From the NCBI RefSeq assembly GCF_026745355.1, contig NC_079203.1, positions 55,786,141-55,850,140 of the forward strand: a stretch of DNA of 64,000 nucleotides, in the 5' to 3' direction. The notes beneath the pieces were generated by a model. It searched no databases. It worked only from the letters and a program-made list of their open reading frames with translations, and had not been told where the DNA came from. Positions 9,606-23,300 of the stretch are shown here, piece after piece. Position numbers and translations under genes: made by a program. Source of the DNA: Beta vulgaris subsp. vulgaris (taxonomy: Eukaryota; Streptophyta; Magnoliopsida; Caryophyllales; Amaranthaceae). Position 1 is the first letter of the stretch. Every line of letters starts with the position of its first letter.

Positions 9606-12600
9606 TCAGGATGATGCTATTTCCCCAGAATTCAATATGACAACTTTGCTTTTCGGTATCCCTTTTTGCGTACCTCGCCCCTCAATCTTGTAGACGACAT
9701 CCATTCCTGACAATACTTCACCAAACACAACGTGCCGACCATCCAACCTTCAATGTCGAAAGCACAAATAAAAGATATTAAAGTTCAAATGAAGTATAAG
9801 TCAAGGTTTGTTAAAATTATTGTCTACCTCTTAACTAAGCACTCGTAAAACCAGAAATACACACATAAATCATACATTCGTTTACGTCGAACAAGGATAT
9901 GTCCCTGTAATTTAGTGTGTGTGTGGATCATATGTTGATAACTGAAGTTGGTGAGGAGGAGGAGGGAAAACAGAGTTGATGTTCTTAACAGGATGAGGAT
10001 GGCATATATAAGGCTTTCTTTTACGCGAGGGCAATTTCCATTGAACATATGTCACAATACATCGACAGTTTTTTGCTTATGAATTTATTTCAAATAGAAG
10101 ATAAATTACGAGGATAACTACCAGCTAAATTATGCTCCTTCCACAATGTGTCCAGAATATTTTTTCAACAACCGGCTAATTCATGAATTTGTCTAAAGCT
10201 CCCAGAACACGAACTTATTTCAACATAGGTACTGCTTTCTTCTACGTACCTTATGAATTTATCAGGTCTGAAGACGACTTTGTCGTTTAACACTTATCAC
10301 GAGGCTTTTGTTTTCTTTCCAAATCTTTCCATTTTTGGAGAGATTTTGCTCATTAAAGGGAAAGAAAATAGCCTTGTTAATCATTTCCCTCCCTTCCCTT
10401 AGTCACCAATTGCTGTCCAGACGGTGGAAAAAAAGACCACTTCCTCTCACTTCGTCTCATTCCTCTCACATAACTTGTCTCCTTCCCTCCCCCTCCCCCT
10501 CCTCCCTAAGTTTCTACCAAACAAGCTGTTCTGCTCTCCTGTCGAAGACCCAGAATCTACTCATAGGCCCATCTCTGGCAGTGGGCCACACCAGCATGCT
10601 GTCTGTCATGTATTTAGCATGGTCTGGCACTGCAAGGCGCAGTGCTTACCTGCCGAAGCCATTTTTGTGCCTGGACTGGGATTTAGGAGAACTTGGTATG
10701 AACACAGAACAGCTCCACCACCAGAAATTTTCTGCTGCCAATGCTCAATAGCTTATTTTTTGTGCCTTGTATAATTTACTTGTCATATACTTCCTCTGAT
10801 TCTACATTAATGTAATATTTTCACTTTTGCACTATTCAGTTAGTCAGTTACAAACTTTGACCACAAATTTTACAACTATATTATGTAAAATGTTTGTTGG
10901 ATTAGTCTTAATGTATATTCAAATATCAACTATTTTACAATTTTCCTGATTGATAATTAAAGACATTAAAGGTTAAAGTTGTATGTTGGCACATGTCGTA
11001 GTTGCCTGTTTGTATGGAAACAAAGGAAGGAGATCAAATCGTACACTTTAATCAAGTATAACGTTTGTTTTAAAACATTGTTCTTAATTTGCTGTCATTG
11101 ATTGAGCAGCAAAGTTAGTTGACACCAATACAAAATGTACTCATAAATATATATACCCTTTTTGTCCCACAGATATTGCCCACCAATCTATTTTATCTGC
11201 CCAACTTCATCATCCACGTTAGTTACTAAACAATATATACCCAACCATCTTTCCCTACACCTAAAGTCCTACTGTACTAACATAGATTATTAGAGCACCC
11301 AATACCCAGTTTATACTTCTTATACTAGTGAAAGGTCAATATGGGGTAATATTTGTGGGACACCAAGAGTGTAATACAATTAAAACTCTTCGCATGACTT
11401 CACCAATGGAAAGGCCATGTACTATGGCTTAGTTGGCCTTTTGGCTCAGTCGGATCGAGCCTAAAACAGAAGAGTTCCATTATGCTGTGTGAGGAGCTAT
11501 GTCACTACTCACTAGCAGCCTCCAACATGCCAGCACAGTTCCATTGTTGAAGCATGCCAGCATGGCCAATATAACTTAGAGACTTTAGCCTCATACAAGT
11601 TGTCGTTAGACTTGCGAACCTCCCCCCCCTCCCCCCCCCCAAAAAAAAAAATTAAATAGGAGCTAAGGTTGCCACAACCTCCTTTTGGGGATGGGGAGAA
11701 AGACGTAAAAGCCAAAGAGGGCGCAATAATACTCACCATCAGACATTATGGATGTTCTACATAAAGTCTGCCACAAATTGTCAAGAATAAACAAAAACTT
11801 TCTAGAAGCAGGGACATCAGATATTCAGGTTCTCTATCCAAAATGACGCTCTCTTTTAATTGCATTACACTTAACTAAATAGTAAAAACCATAGATTAAC
11901 AGCTTACCAATTTGTTTTAACAGTTGTAATAAAGAATTGTGACCCATTGGTATCTGGTCCAGCATTTGCCATTGAGAGAAACCCTAGCCAAGAGAAACAG
12001 TAATTATATTTTGGCAAATGGACAGCACAAAAAGATTAAGAGTAAGCAAACAACTGCATGTAAAACTGCAATTTATTATTATTCCTATCATGACTCATTT
12101 TAGTGGTGGTGGGCTCGTGGCGGTCACAGCTTGACAGAATTGGTGATTTGGCAAAGTGTGAATCATAGGGTACCTAAACCCTCCAATAGATACCTCCACT
12201 TGAACAAATCGCCATAGCAAGGCTGAGTTAGTGCAAAAAGAAGGGGGAAAGAATACCCAAAAGAAGGGTGAAAGCTAGCCTCTCATGTTGTATTCTGTAC
12301 TGCCCCGTCCTAAAAAAAAGTTCTCCACAGAACCTCACCAAGGTTGAATATGTAAAAGAAATATACATGGTAACTTGATTTACCTGGACCAGTGTGCTTC
12401 AGCTTGAAGTTCTCATCTGCAAACTTTTCACCATATATAGACTCCCCACCGCGGCCATCGCCAACAGTAAAATCACCTCCCTGAATCATAAAGCTTGGGA
12501 TGATCCGATGGAACATGCTTCCTTTATAGTGCAGAGCTTTCCCGCTCTTTCCAGTTCCTTTCTCCCCTGCAACGATAAGTGATCCACTTAGGCTATATTT

Positions 12601-15600
12601 TTCATATCCAACCTGCCTTTAAAATTCCAGTCACCCTACTCATTAGTCACAATCCTTGATTGCTTTCTGATGATCGATTCCCAAACATGCAAAACTTCTC
12701 TCTTCTTATCACACGGATGTAGCATGAAGCACAAATACTTCCAGAAAAATACTGAAATATAGGATAGTGAAACTCCAAGTAGTTCATAGAAAGTATAGGC
12801 AAGAAAATATACTAACTGAAGCTTAAAGCCTTTATAAGCTAGCACAATGGCACATGAAATTGCTGCCATGTTCTCTTAATTGTTACCATATCTTTGGTTT
12901 TCTGCTGACTTTTGACAGATGAACCTCCAATCAATGCAATAAAGACTAGACAATTCAATGATCTATAAAGCACCTATTACATGGCAATACTGAACTTATT
13001 TAAAGGAAATTCTACACGTAACCCAAATGGCTCATTTGGAGGGCAGTTGTAAATAGCGGTGTCGGTGATGAATTTACAAGGAATTTTGTCAGAAAAGTCC
13101 CGTGCCAACGTCCATGATGATGCTTGTTCATCCGAAAAACAAGCGTTTTCTTCATATATTTCCAATACAATCCATTGCCACTTTAGAGGTAGTATAGAGT
13201 GGTTATAGAAAATTTTGTGACCAAAAACACATGTTGGAGATGGACTTCCTTTCTACGCCAAACGAGCTATCTTATACCAAAGAACAATATAGAATTTACA
13301 CTAGCTATTTCCTAAAAGATATTATTTCTGGATTATGAAAAAAATAAAAAATCATGCATCCAAACTGTAATTAAAAGCTAAGAATTCTACTTTCAGCTTC
13401 TTATACATAGCCCTTCATGATACCATCAGCAGTTTTCTTTAGTTTATATAAAAGGAGTGACAAGGTTAATGTTCCCATTGCGTTGAAAGATATAACACAA
13501 GGAAACCATATAAAGAGAGCATTTGTATGGCTGAACATGCAAAACAAGTTGAGCCCTAGCCTCAAAATCTTGAAGTCTTTCAAGATCATTGCCTTTTAGG
13601 GAAGAAATATGAATATCAGATATAGCTTGACAGGCGTATCCTCATTACACTTACTGAATCCATTAATAGATGCAAAAACTAAAGGAAGGGAGCAAAAGTT
13701 ACATGGCTAACCCGTGCATAGAGCTCGAAAATTCTCTGCAAAGAAAAATAATTTTCCTATCAGTAAAAATATATCAAAGTGAATGGAATCCATTAAAGTT
13801 ATAAAATTAGAAGTATTTCATGTACTCTGAGAAACTGTACCTACAGTTCTGGGGACTGTTTTTCCAAAGAGGCCTATCACGATTCTTCCTGAAAAATACA
13901 CAAATGACAATCAGATTTTCCTCATATCATAGCATTTATATAAACCAATAGTTCCAGAACATAGCATATGCAAAATTATTGACTTAGGCTGCTCTCAAAA
14001 TATCCATACATGCTAGATGGAATTTTACATAGAGCCATCTTATTCTTGAACATCTTCCAGGGACCAGCCGAAGTCTCTGATATTTTCTCTAATGGACTTA
14101 TTGGACTATTAGTGATTTGAACTCTTATATATAAACCAACAAATATCAAAGCAACATTATTTTAACCCTAATCCTTCACTTAGATATGATCATATATTGA
14201 GGAGAAAATAACACAGAAAAAAAAGAAAAAGTTAGCCCTTTTGTTTTACGGTACTCAAGTAATGCTGGACCGACTTTAGCATTGTTATTGTTTCTCCATT
14301 TCTCTCTCTCCCTTCGCTCCAACAATTACACAAACCCCATCCAGAAGAACTGAAAGAAAAAAGGGGGAAAAATCACATCTACATTTGGTGAGTTGGTTGA
14401 AAGGGAGGAAAGTGTCAAGACTTGGATCAAATGATTCAATCTCCAGAGTCACAACTCACAAATGCAATCAGCTAGGCTACAGTCTACATCCCAGATTGCA
14501 CATTTTTGAAGTGTAATTAACCCCGTTATCTAGTATAGGGGCTACTTATTTATGCAGACTTGGGAGGTACAGCATCATAGAGCCTTACCCAGCTTACTGC
14601 AGGGAGGAGGTATCTACGCCATTAATTATCATTTAACAGTACCATACATCTGTCGTGGAGTAAGGGTATTATATTTATATATAGCAAATTGATTAGAGGC
14701 TTTTATATAGATTTTCAATGAAGTAAATTACTAGCGCCTCCAACTTTGTCAAACGACAAACACAGGTATAGTTGTACAGAAGACAAGATAATTGATTCAG
14801 TCCACCTCTACTTTGACGGTTTGACCCATTATATAAATTGAGGCCATTTTATATTTTTAAGCTAATGCAGAGTTCTCGTAGAGAAGGTGTGCTTATTCCA
14901 TTAAAACTAACCATGCCAATACACCCTCTATGAAGATATATAATGCAGCATATACTAGCTATTCTCTCAAGATTGATCTACAGTCCTCAAGTAAGAGGGC
15001 TATATGCTTCTCGAACTTTTTCAAGGCTAGACTATGTAACCACATGGTGCGTGCAACTAGTAAAAAGTTCCAAGTAAACTATGCAATAAAGGTAGCTTAT
15101 ACCAGTCATCATGGAGAAGTGATAATAAGATGCATCATGCAGGCAGTGACAAGTAACTATGCTTAACACGTAAGGACTGTGAATTATTGGCATCTTTGCA
15201 ATATTTCATGCTAGTATTTCTTCACAAACCAATACTTCCAACAAATACACAAACCCTACAAACAAATTTCTCGCTAAGCTACTTTGATCACGAGCAAACA
15301 ATACACCCTCTGCTCCATTATTCTTTTTATCGCATCCGAAGTCATTGTTCCATCTTATCGCGGTGAACTTCTCTAAATTTTCATCCTACATTCCACAACA
15401 AACCACCCACTTTTTGCTCGCTACTTCAAAAACCATTACTAAAATGCACCTAAAAAGCAAATTTGAGCAAAGATTTCGGCACACAATAATAACCACATAT
15501 ATCCCTTTTTATCATCTCCCCAAGTCCCCAATCTCATTAAACACCTCAAAATCTCATCAAAAACTTCAATACAACACATACCAGCAGGCATCCCATCGAT

Positions 15601-16274
15601 CTCGACATCGAAGAAAACCCTATGAGTCACTTGCTTCATTCCATCATCAGACACATTCCCCTAAAACACACAATTACCAATCATATAAATACCAATATAA
15701 TACAATAAGACATGTAAAATTGCCAAAAACCCTAATCATTATAACAATTAACCCACCTCATTATCTCTCTCAAGATCTCCACTTTTTATGTGTGGATCAT
15801 TGTCTTTTTGCACTTGAGATGATCCAGGATCACTTAAATGATTCTGCAGTGTGTCCCCAAAAAATTAAAGCTGGAATAAAATAAATTAATAACACCCAAA
15901 ATATATATTTATATTTTATAACAAAAATGTCTGTTTTTTTAAGTATATTATTTTTTCCCAAAAGCTCAACTCTTTTCTTCTTCTACTAATAACGAACATA
16001 ATTTTTAATTGACATGATAAATTAGTCAGCAGATGGAAACCCAGAAATGGAAAAAATAAACATGAAATAATAGTCTACAAATTTATAATTAATAATATAC
16101 TTGCAAACCAAAAATGAAATTGAAATTGTGATACAAAATAAAAAATATAAAAAGAGAAAAAAAAGAAGAAGGTAAAATTAGAAAAATAAATACCAGAATA
16201 AGAAGTAAGAATCCAAAAAGAGCAAGAAGCCATAGTAGTGCAGGTAGTATAATCCGCTTCTTCGATATCGCCAT
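9606..16274 (-). CDS. Membrane-anchored cyclophilin-type peptidyl-prolyl isomerase
   Basis: Catalyses cis-trans isomerisation of prolyl bonds. Eight exons join in frame to 239 aa: 16194-16274, 15757-15843, 15582-15660, 13841-13888, 13712-13735, 12384-12566, 11908-11983, 9606-9747. Residues 1-27 (MAISKKRII, then a Leu-rich stretch) form a signal peptide or signal anchor, followed by a polar linker to about 68. This points to the ER or secretory pathway. The cyclophilin domain (about 70-239) keeps the active-site set: R127, F132 and Q135 in [15 protein letters not shown]183 and F185 in NGSQFFIT, W193, and H198 in LDGRHVVFG. The W193 codon is split by intron 7. Exon 5 is only 24 nt. Introns 3 and 7 (about 1.7 and 2.2 kb) carry most of the length. 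It resembles Arabidopsis CYP20-1/CYP19-4 and CYP21-type proteins; I cannot choose between them. Confidence 0.92.
10788..11031. mobile_element. Stowaway-like MITE in cyclophilin intron 7
   Basis: Left end TACTTCCTCTGATTCTAC. The right end in reverse complement reads CTTCCTTTGTTTCCATAC. The inverted repeats are imperfect, so this is an older copy. The interior is AT-rich. Confidence 0.45.
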
Positions 16275-16503
16275 TATTTTGCAGTTCACTTTATTTCCTT
16301 TTTTTTTTATTTCTGCTGAAATTCTTAAGAAAATTTTCAGAAACCTTAATTTTCTTTTCTCCTTTTTGGTGGGGAAATACCGAAATAGTTACTTTATGGA
16401 CCAAGATTATATTTTTGCGAAAGGGGCCCAATGTCCTAAAATAGCCCATTTTATGTATCCATATTTATTACCCACTCCATTTCTCCACCCCTTCACTAAA
16501 AAC
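16275..16503. other. Cyclophilin 5' flank
   Basis: Contains the minus-strand leader and promoter of the cyclophilin gene. No confident TATA box assigned. Confidence 0.35.
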
Positions 16504-16720
16504 TACTCCCTCCGATCTTTATTATGTTACTCGTTTCTTTTGCACAAAGTTTTAGGAGAAACAATATCGTGAGACATAGAATGAAAGAAAAACTATTATT
16601 TTATGTTAAAGTTGAATGTATGTGTGATAGAAAGTTAGTGGTCTTATTCCAAAAATAGTAAATTAATAAGGGACATCCCAAAAAGAAATACGGGTAAACT
16701 AATAAAGATCGGAGGTAGTA
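16504..16720. mobile_element. Stowaway-like MITE (TACTCCCTCCGATC ends)
   Basis: Left TACTCCCTCCGATCTTTATT; right end in reverse complement TACTACCTCCGATCTTTATT; TA at both edges. About 217 bp, lying some 230 bp upstream of the cyclophilin start. Confidence 0.75.
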
Positions 16721-18369
16721 AAAATGATATGAAAAAAATTCCACAAATGATGATTAGGAGTAAAAAACAAATCGTTAAAAATTAAATGAAGGAATTTTGT
16801 ATCATTTTGATATGTATTTGTTTAGTTTTGACTTGTATTGTAGATGTTGTATGAGTATGACTTTGAATTAATTAATTAATTTTATTTTTTTAAAAAAAAA
16901 AAGAAAAATAAAGGAATTTTGTGGTCACATGTTATAAAAAGTGGTGCATTTGATTTATGTGTCTCATAAAGTAATATTTGTGGTTGGTTGATCATTGATG
17001 TCTCTAATATATTACGAAAATATTTGAGTAATCAAATTCGCCACATAAATCTATATAATCAAACTCCTGACCTCTTATTATGAATTAGCTTATATTTATC
17101 GAATTTTATATCCATAAAATCCCTTATATGCCCTGTAAAGTATTTTTGCAAAGTGGCAGTCAACCCCTTCCTCCAGCCATGAAGTTGGAGTGTTCGATGT
17201 TTCCTTAAAGTGTTTTATTCCATGTAATGAAGTAATGCACGCACTCAAAAAAAAAAATTAATCAATGCATTGTATAAGGTTAATTCTAATCTGATTTTGG
17301 ATGACAATATATCAAATGCATGAGATCTTTTTATTATATTTTGATAATATATACAAACTACATTAAGGCTACGCCCATGCTGGTGCCAAAAAATAGTCTA
17401 ACTACATACAAGTTCATTGGAGTTTTTAGGTACTGACTAGCAAAAAATAAAGCCACCAACTAGCTTACTACGTCAAGTTCAAGTCGGTTATAGGATGAGG
17501 TTTAAGTTGAAACTAAGCAGCAATAAATAAAGCCATCAACTAACTTCCTATGTTGCTCGGAATTGGGAAATTGCATCCGATCTAGATTCATATCCAAGTG
17601 TACGACTCGTTATTTTGTAAAAACTTTTTTGTGATGTTGGCCCAAGATGAAGTTTCCTATCATGATTCATATCCAAGTGTCTAGAATCGTACATGAATAT
17701 ACTTGAAATGAAATGAAAAATGCGATTAATATAAGTCAAATCAGCTAAGTCGTTATAAGATGAGGTTAGAAATCGACAAACATTTACAGCAAGGACAATA
17801 ATAAACTAGACAAATCTTAACTGAAGCTTGTTTTCAACGATAGAAACATACAAGTTGAGTTCCATAAACAAAACACATATCAAATTCAAACTCCTCAACA
17901 ACTTAACACAACATACACAGAAGTAAAAGCGTGCAAATTGGAAGCTTCTTCGGTAGTTCAAAGTTAATGGTCTCCCTCTAACATTTTTGATATGACAATG
18001 ACATTTTAACACCAAATGAACACGTTTATGAATCTTTGAACTTTTCAAATGGTCTTCCACGTTACTTACTCGTATCTTACTCAGAGAATCTCACCTTTGG
18101 AAAATCAAACGTGGTGATTACTTTTACTTCTTTTCTTTTTATCTGTTTCATAGTAATTCTTTAATTTAGATAGTACAACCTACTTAATTAATTTTAATTT
18201 ATTCTTCCTAGAAAGCCATGTAGAAACTTTGTTTAATGAAATCGAAACTAATTCTTGTTTCGGATAATATGTGTCGAATCATTTATCGATATATATTTGA
18301 AGTTTTCAAAAATAGAAATAGTATTTTATTTTTAAATGATTTTTTTTCTTATAAAGACCAACATGAATA
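16721..18369. other. AT-rich intergenic DNA
   Basis: No gene found. The phrase 'attcatatccaagtgt' occurs twice (near 17587 and 17664) and 'aaataaagccaccaactagctt' / 'aaataaagccatcaactaactt' twice (near 17447 and 17526), which suggests small local duplications. Confidence 0.4.
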
Positions 18370-18480
18370 TTGTACTGTAGTTGGTTAGCGCATTAGCATA
18401 TTAAATGAGAGGTTATGAGTTCGAGTCTTGAAATAAAGTAATTTTTAATCTATTTGTTTAAGAAACATTGGAGGAATATG
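18370..18480 (+). repeat. tRNA-derived SINE-like sequence
   Basis: A-box-like TAGTTGGTTAGCGCATTAG and B-box-like GGTTATGAGTTCGAGTCTTG spaced as in a tRNA gene, without a tRNA cloverleaf that I can complete. Best read as a SINE head. Confidence 0.5.
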
Positions 18481-19017
18481 CGTTGATTATTGTGATTCAT
18501 GAGAGGAGTTGCTGCCTTTGGTTGTGTTGTGGTATGCGACAAATGCCCAATGGTAATAAAGTCTATTAAAAAGTTCGTTGTTTAGTACTACACAATATAT
18601 GGCATTATAGCACCACGACAAATATACTCACTCTCTTCATCAGTTCATACTTACCAGTTATATATACGAAAATATCGGGAGATAATTCTGATATTTCTGT
18701 TAAGTTCACACTTATCAGTTAAGTAGTATATGATTATAGAATATCGGGAGATAATTGTCATATTTCAGTTAGTATTGTTTGTAATTCATTTTACCGTTAT
18801 ATTTTTTTATAAAATTTTTATAAAATTGAGTTATTGTAGAGGATCATGATAATAACCCAATTATAATAAAGATTTTTATTATTGATTAAACGATCGTTGT
18901 CAATTTGTCATGCTTATGCATCCACTTTTGTCACTTTTATTCATTCAATAAGCCAAAATTTATGTCGATAACATATATTGATATCTAGAAACATGCCATC
19001 AAAAGTCTCAAACCATG

Positions 19018-19170
19018 ACCAAGCTAAGCTTGGCCTAGTATTTAATGGTAAGGAAATAACATTTCTATCTTCAAGGCTGAGAGTTCAATTCTCACCACTA
19101 GTACTTTGGAAGAGGAGATCCCCTTGCCACCACCCTCCCTCCGACTCTCAAAGTGTATGCTCGCTAACCT
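19018..19170 (+). repeat. SINE-like sequence
   Basis: TTGGCCTAGTATTTAATGG (A-box-like) followed by GAGAGTTCAATTCTCACC (B-box-like) and a C-rich body (CCACCCTCCCTCCG). No poly-A end identified. Confidence 0.4.
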
Positions 19171-19204
19171 GAGTCAAGTTAACTTGCTAATGGTTCCGAT
19201 TTAA

Positions 19205-19492
19205 TACTCCCTCCGTCTTTTTTTATTTGCTACAAGCACTTTTTCACAAAGACCAAGGAGGGAGTGGGGACCATTGACATAAATAGAATTAACAAAAAAG
19301 CAAATAGGTAAATTGTGGGACCTATGTATTATATATGGAAACATTTACAAAATCAAGAAGGGAGTGATGGCAAATTTGTAAATAAAGTGTGGGACCTATG
19401 TACTATATATGGAAATATTTGCAAATGTAGCAAATAAATTGAAACACCCCTAAATGGCAAAATGTAGCAAATAAAAAAAGACGGAGGGAGTA
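19205..19492. mobile_element. Stowaway-like MITE (CTCCCTCCGTC ends)
   Basis: TACTCCCTCCGTCTTTTTTT on the left and AAAAAAAGACGGAGGGAGTA on the right, near-perfect inverted repeats with TA edges. The interior contains two similar units (GTGGGACCTATGTA near 19315 and 19391). Confidence 0.8.
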
Positions 19493-20360
19493 TGATCCTT
19501 TATCTTACCATCCTAAAGAAAATGAAGTCTCAGACAGTGAAACCAATAACCTCAACTTTGATCATTAGAGACTTATCATATGATCTATAAAATCTTAGAC
19601 CTCTCTTCCAAAAACAAATAAAAATATATTCCTTAAGTCCATAATCACACTCCATGTACACGTTTATTTTTCATCTGTTTCACATCGGGTTTTACACTTC
19701 TGTTTTCGAAAAGACCTCTCTAATCTTTTCAAAAAAAATAACCAATTAATTTAACTTTTTATATAATTTTGCACGCATGATCTCCATATAAGACTACTAA
19801 TCTTCATATATAAGGCAACACATATGAAACACCCAAAAATAAAATAAAAGAAGATTAACTACCTATTTTAATTAAACAAATACAAACAAAAAAAATCACA
19901 TATCTATTTCTATTATATATAAAAAAAATTATATGTTTTCGCGCACATAACGTGATTAGAACAACACCACTATAGAAAACAAAAGTTGAGCTACCCATAC
20001 GGCGGGAAAACGAAACGAAGCCGTGTTAAGCTAACTGTTATATAACGGTCAACATGGTAGAATAAGGACAACAAACACCCTATAAGATAAAAAGAAATCT
20101 AACCAACCACCAATCATATTCATAAATCAAACAAAAAAAAACCCAACTTTAAATACTCTTTCTTTTTTCCATTTCACAACAATCAAAATCTCTCTTTTTT
20201 CCACATTCATCTTTCCTCCATACTACCACTATCAAAACCCAACATACATAACATACAAAATCACACAAATTTGATCAAATTTCTTCAATAATCTTCGATC
20301 TACAACAAAACCATATAATAAAAATCCAATCTTTATCAAATTTTACAACATATAATTAAA
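19493..20360. other. Intergenic DNA and promoter of the first PLC gene
   Basis: AT-rich. The last 200 bases are C- and A-rich with few G, typical of a plant leader. No distinct TATA box assigned. Confidence 0.4.
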
Positions 20361-23300
20361 ATGGGAAGTAGTAGTACACATCATAATTACAAAATGTTCA
20401 TGTGTTTCAACAGAAAGTTTAAGATCAATGATACACAACCACCATTTGATGTGGTTGAAGCTTTTACAATCTATGCTGAAAAAGGGACCCACATGAATCA
20501 AACACAACTACATCGTTTTATGGTTGAGTTTCAAGGTGAAGATATGTCAGAAAACGACACCGTTCGTGTTCTTGATGATATTCTTCGTCGTAGAAGACAT
20601 TTAAGCAAGTTTACAAGGCATCAGTTGACTCTTGATGATTTCTTCTTTTTTTTGTTCTCTGATGATCTTAATTCTCCTCTTAATACCCAGGTAGATTTTT
20701 ATTTTTGTTAATTATTACTTTTGTTACTGTAATTTTTTGTTCATTTGTTACTGTAACTTTTTTTTTTTATTGTGGGGGAAATGTTGTGTTATGATTGAGA
20801 TAGTAAAATGTTGAGATTTATTGTGATTGAGATTTGAGACCACTAAATTTGACTTTGAATTAAGGAAGTTTAATTGAATATATTTTTTGGGGTTTTTAGA
20901 TAGGGAATGTTAAATTGTTATAGATTGATGTGAATGTTAAATGTAGTTTTTTTAATGTAGTAGTATCAATTTAGGAATTTATGACATAATCACTCGTCAA
21001 TCGATGTAATTTGTGTTTATTTATGGCTTTATATATCAAATCTTAACTTTGGGGTTTGTGATTGAAAGGGTAAAGGGGTTTTGGAGAATGATGTGGAATG
21101 ACTTGAAGAAAGATGAGATAATATGAGTGAAATGGTTAAATTTGTGTTAAGATTAAGTTAGTGTTGTTTTAAGGAGGAATACTGTAATTGGAATTTTGTT
21201 GGTGAAATGTTGGTGTTGAGGGGGTACTTGTTGATGGATCAATCTAGTTTTATATCATGAGGCATTAAATTGGGAATCGGGTTGTTTCCGATGCCTGTAT
21301 TGCTTGCTTTGAGGTTTTGGAATTGATCTTCAACCTTAGGAGGAATGTAGTTTAGTGGGTACTTGTAAATTTTGATGGAATAGTAATTTTTTGTATGAAT
21401 AGAGTTTATGTGCCTCTTTTTTGGAATAGCATTTGCCTGCATTTCTTTTACCAAATTTGGAGATTGGTGGCGTTTCCTGTGAATTGGGTTTATTTACACA
21501 AATGAGGACTGAGGAGATTGTACTAGAGAAAAGGTGATCCATAGATGCGATTCGTTGTAGAATTTGCTCACTTTCTGGCCTTATACTTTCATTTGTACCC
21601 TGATTATCTGGAAATAATTGTTAGTCCAAATTCTTTAAGGCTTTAACATGATTTTATTATATTGCAATCACTTTAAATAAGTGAGGATACTTTAGGGAGT
21701 TTATCATATTGTAATAGTTGTCAGTCTAATCATCTTTCCATCACTTTGTCTTAGTGGAGATACTTTAGGTAGTTTACATAGAATGTATTTCTTTTTCTGT
21801 CTGAACTCTGAAGGTAATATTCTCAGTCGTCTTTCCTCAAAGTAAACATTTTCTTACTTTTTTGCGCTAACTCAATGGTAACTCTGATCCAGGAAAGAAG
21901 GTAGCAACAAAGCAATCTTTAATGTTATTGTTTTACATGTATCTGACCGTCTTTGTGCTGGTTACTACTATTAGCAACGCTCTCATATCCTGGCAAATAG
22001 GATGTACAGATCTGGAAACTTGTAACTTGACTATGTTTTTATCTCTTAATTGACACATAATGCTATGAATGATCTCATGTAGGGAACATTTTATTTTCTG
22101 CTCTTGACATAGTGCATATGTTATTCACAGGTGCACCATGATATGACTGCTCCTATGCAACATTATTTCATATTTACAGGTCATAATTCTTATTTAACGG
22201 GGAATCAACTAAGTAGCGACTGCAGTGATGTACCAATAATCAAGGCGTTGCATAGAGGAGTCAGGGTGATTGAACTTGATATATGGCCTAATTCAGCAAA
22301 AGATGATGTCAATGTTCTTCATGGAAGGTGTAGACTTGTTCTGTTCTTTCTCTAAATTTGGTATATGTGCCGTGCCATTGGTTATTGTTTAACAACTAAC
22401 TTATTTTTCTTCAGTATCTTTTTTTCAATTGCTTCACTTTGTTTTCACGTTTGCCAACACACAACTTTGACTATGAATATCTTTCGTCATCCTATTTCTT
22501 ACATACTAATAGTAATACTTGTTTCCATGTGTTATATGTGTCAAAATGAAGCAGAGGAAATACCTCTTTAGACCATACTGATATATGTTTCCATGTGTTG
22601 GTGTTAAAAAAAAAAAGCAGAGGAAATATCTCTTTAGATCTTCTTAGCTCTTATCTTTTGAACTTTTTAGGACCTTAACAACTCCAGTATCACTCCTCAA
22701 ATGCTTGAAGTCTATCAAAGAACATGCTTTTGCAACATCTCATTATCCATTGATAATAACTTTGGAAGACCACCTTACTCCTGACCTTCAAGCTAAAGTC
22801 GCAAAGGTAGCTTTCCGTGAACCTTAATATGTCTCCTACACGTTTTTGTTTGTTTCTTTTCATAATGACTTATTGGCTTTGATTTTAGATGGTTACTGAA
22901 ATATTTGGGGAGATGCTGTACTGTCCCGAAACGCGCTTAGAACAATTTCCTTCACCAGAAGAATTGAAGTTCAGAATTATTCTTTCAACCAAACCACCAA
23001 AAGAGTACCTTGAGGCCAAACAAAGCAAAGATAAAGGGAGCACTTCACCTGGTTCATCTGGAGATGATGCACAGCCCAATGAGGCTCCAGGTGATAGTGA
23101 GAGTGATCAGGATGATGAAGATTGTGATACTGGTTCTGAAAGTAGTAAATCTGGTCAGTTGGTTTCCCCACAGTACAAGCGTCTGATTGCAATTCATGCT
23201 GGGAAACCGAAAAATGGGTTGAGAGAATCACTTAGAACTGGTTTGGACAAACTTAGACGTCTTAGTTTGAGTGAACAAGCTCTTGAAAGGGCAGCCTCGA

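Noticed and set aside
10308..10774. Two overlapping plus-strand open frames of 147 and 116 codons
   Set aside because: They lie antisense within cyclophilin intron 7, are Ser/Leu-rich by composition and resemble no family.
11626..11651. C-run followed by A-run in cyclophilin intron 7
   Set aside because: Simple sequence; no function indicated.
15345..15884. 179-codon plus-strand open frame
   Set aside because: It is the complement of cyclophilin exons 2 and 3 and their intron. The minus-strand exons give a proper cyclophilin.
18370..18480. Possible true tRNA gene
   Set aside because: The A- and B-box motifs are present but no acceptor stem or anticodon arm closes. A SINE head fits better. 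The same holds for 3204-3273, 31858-32060 and 55849-55980.
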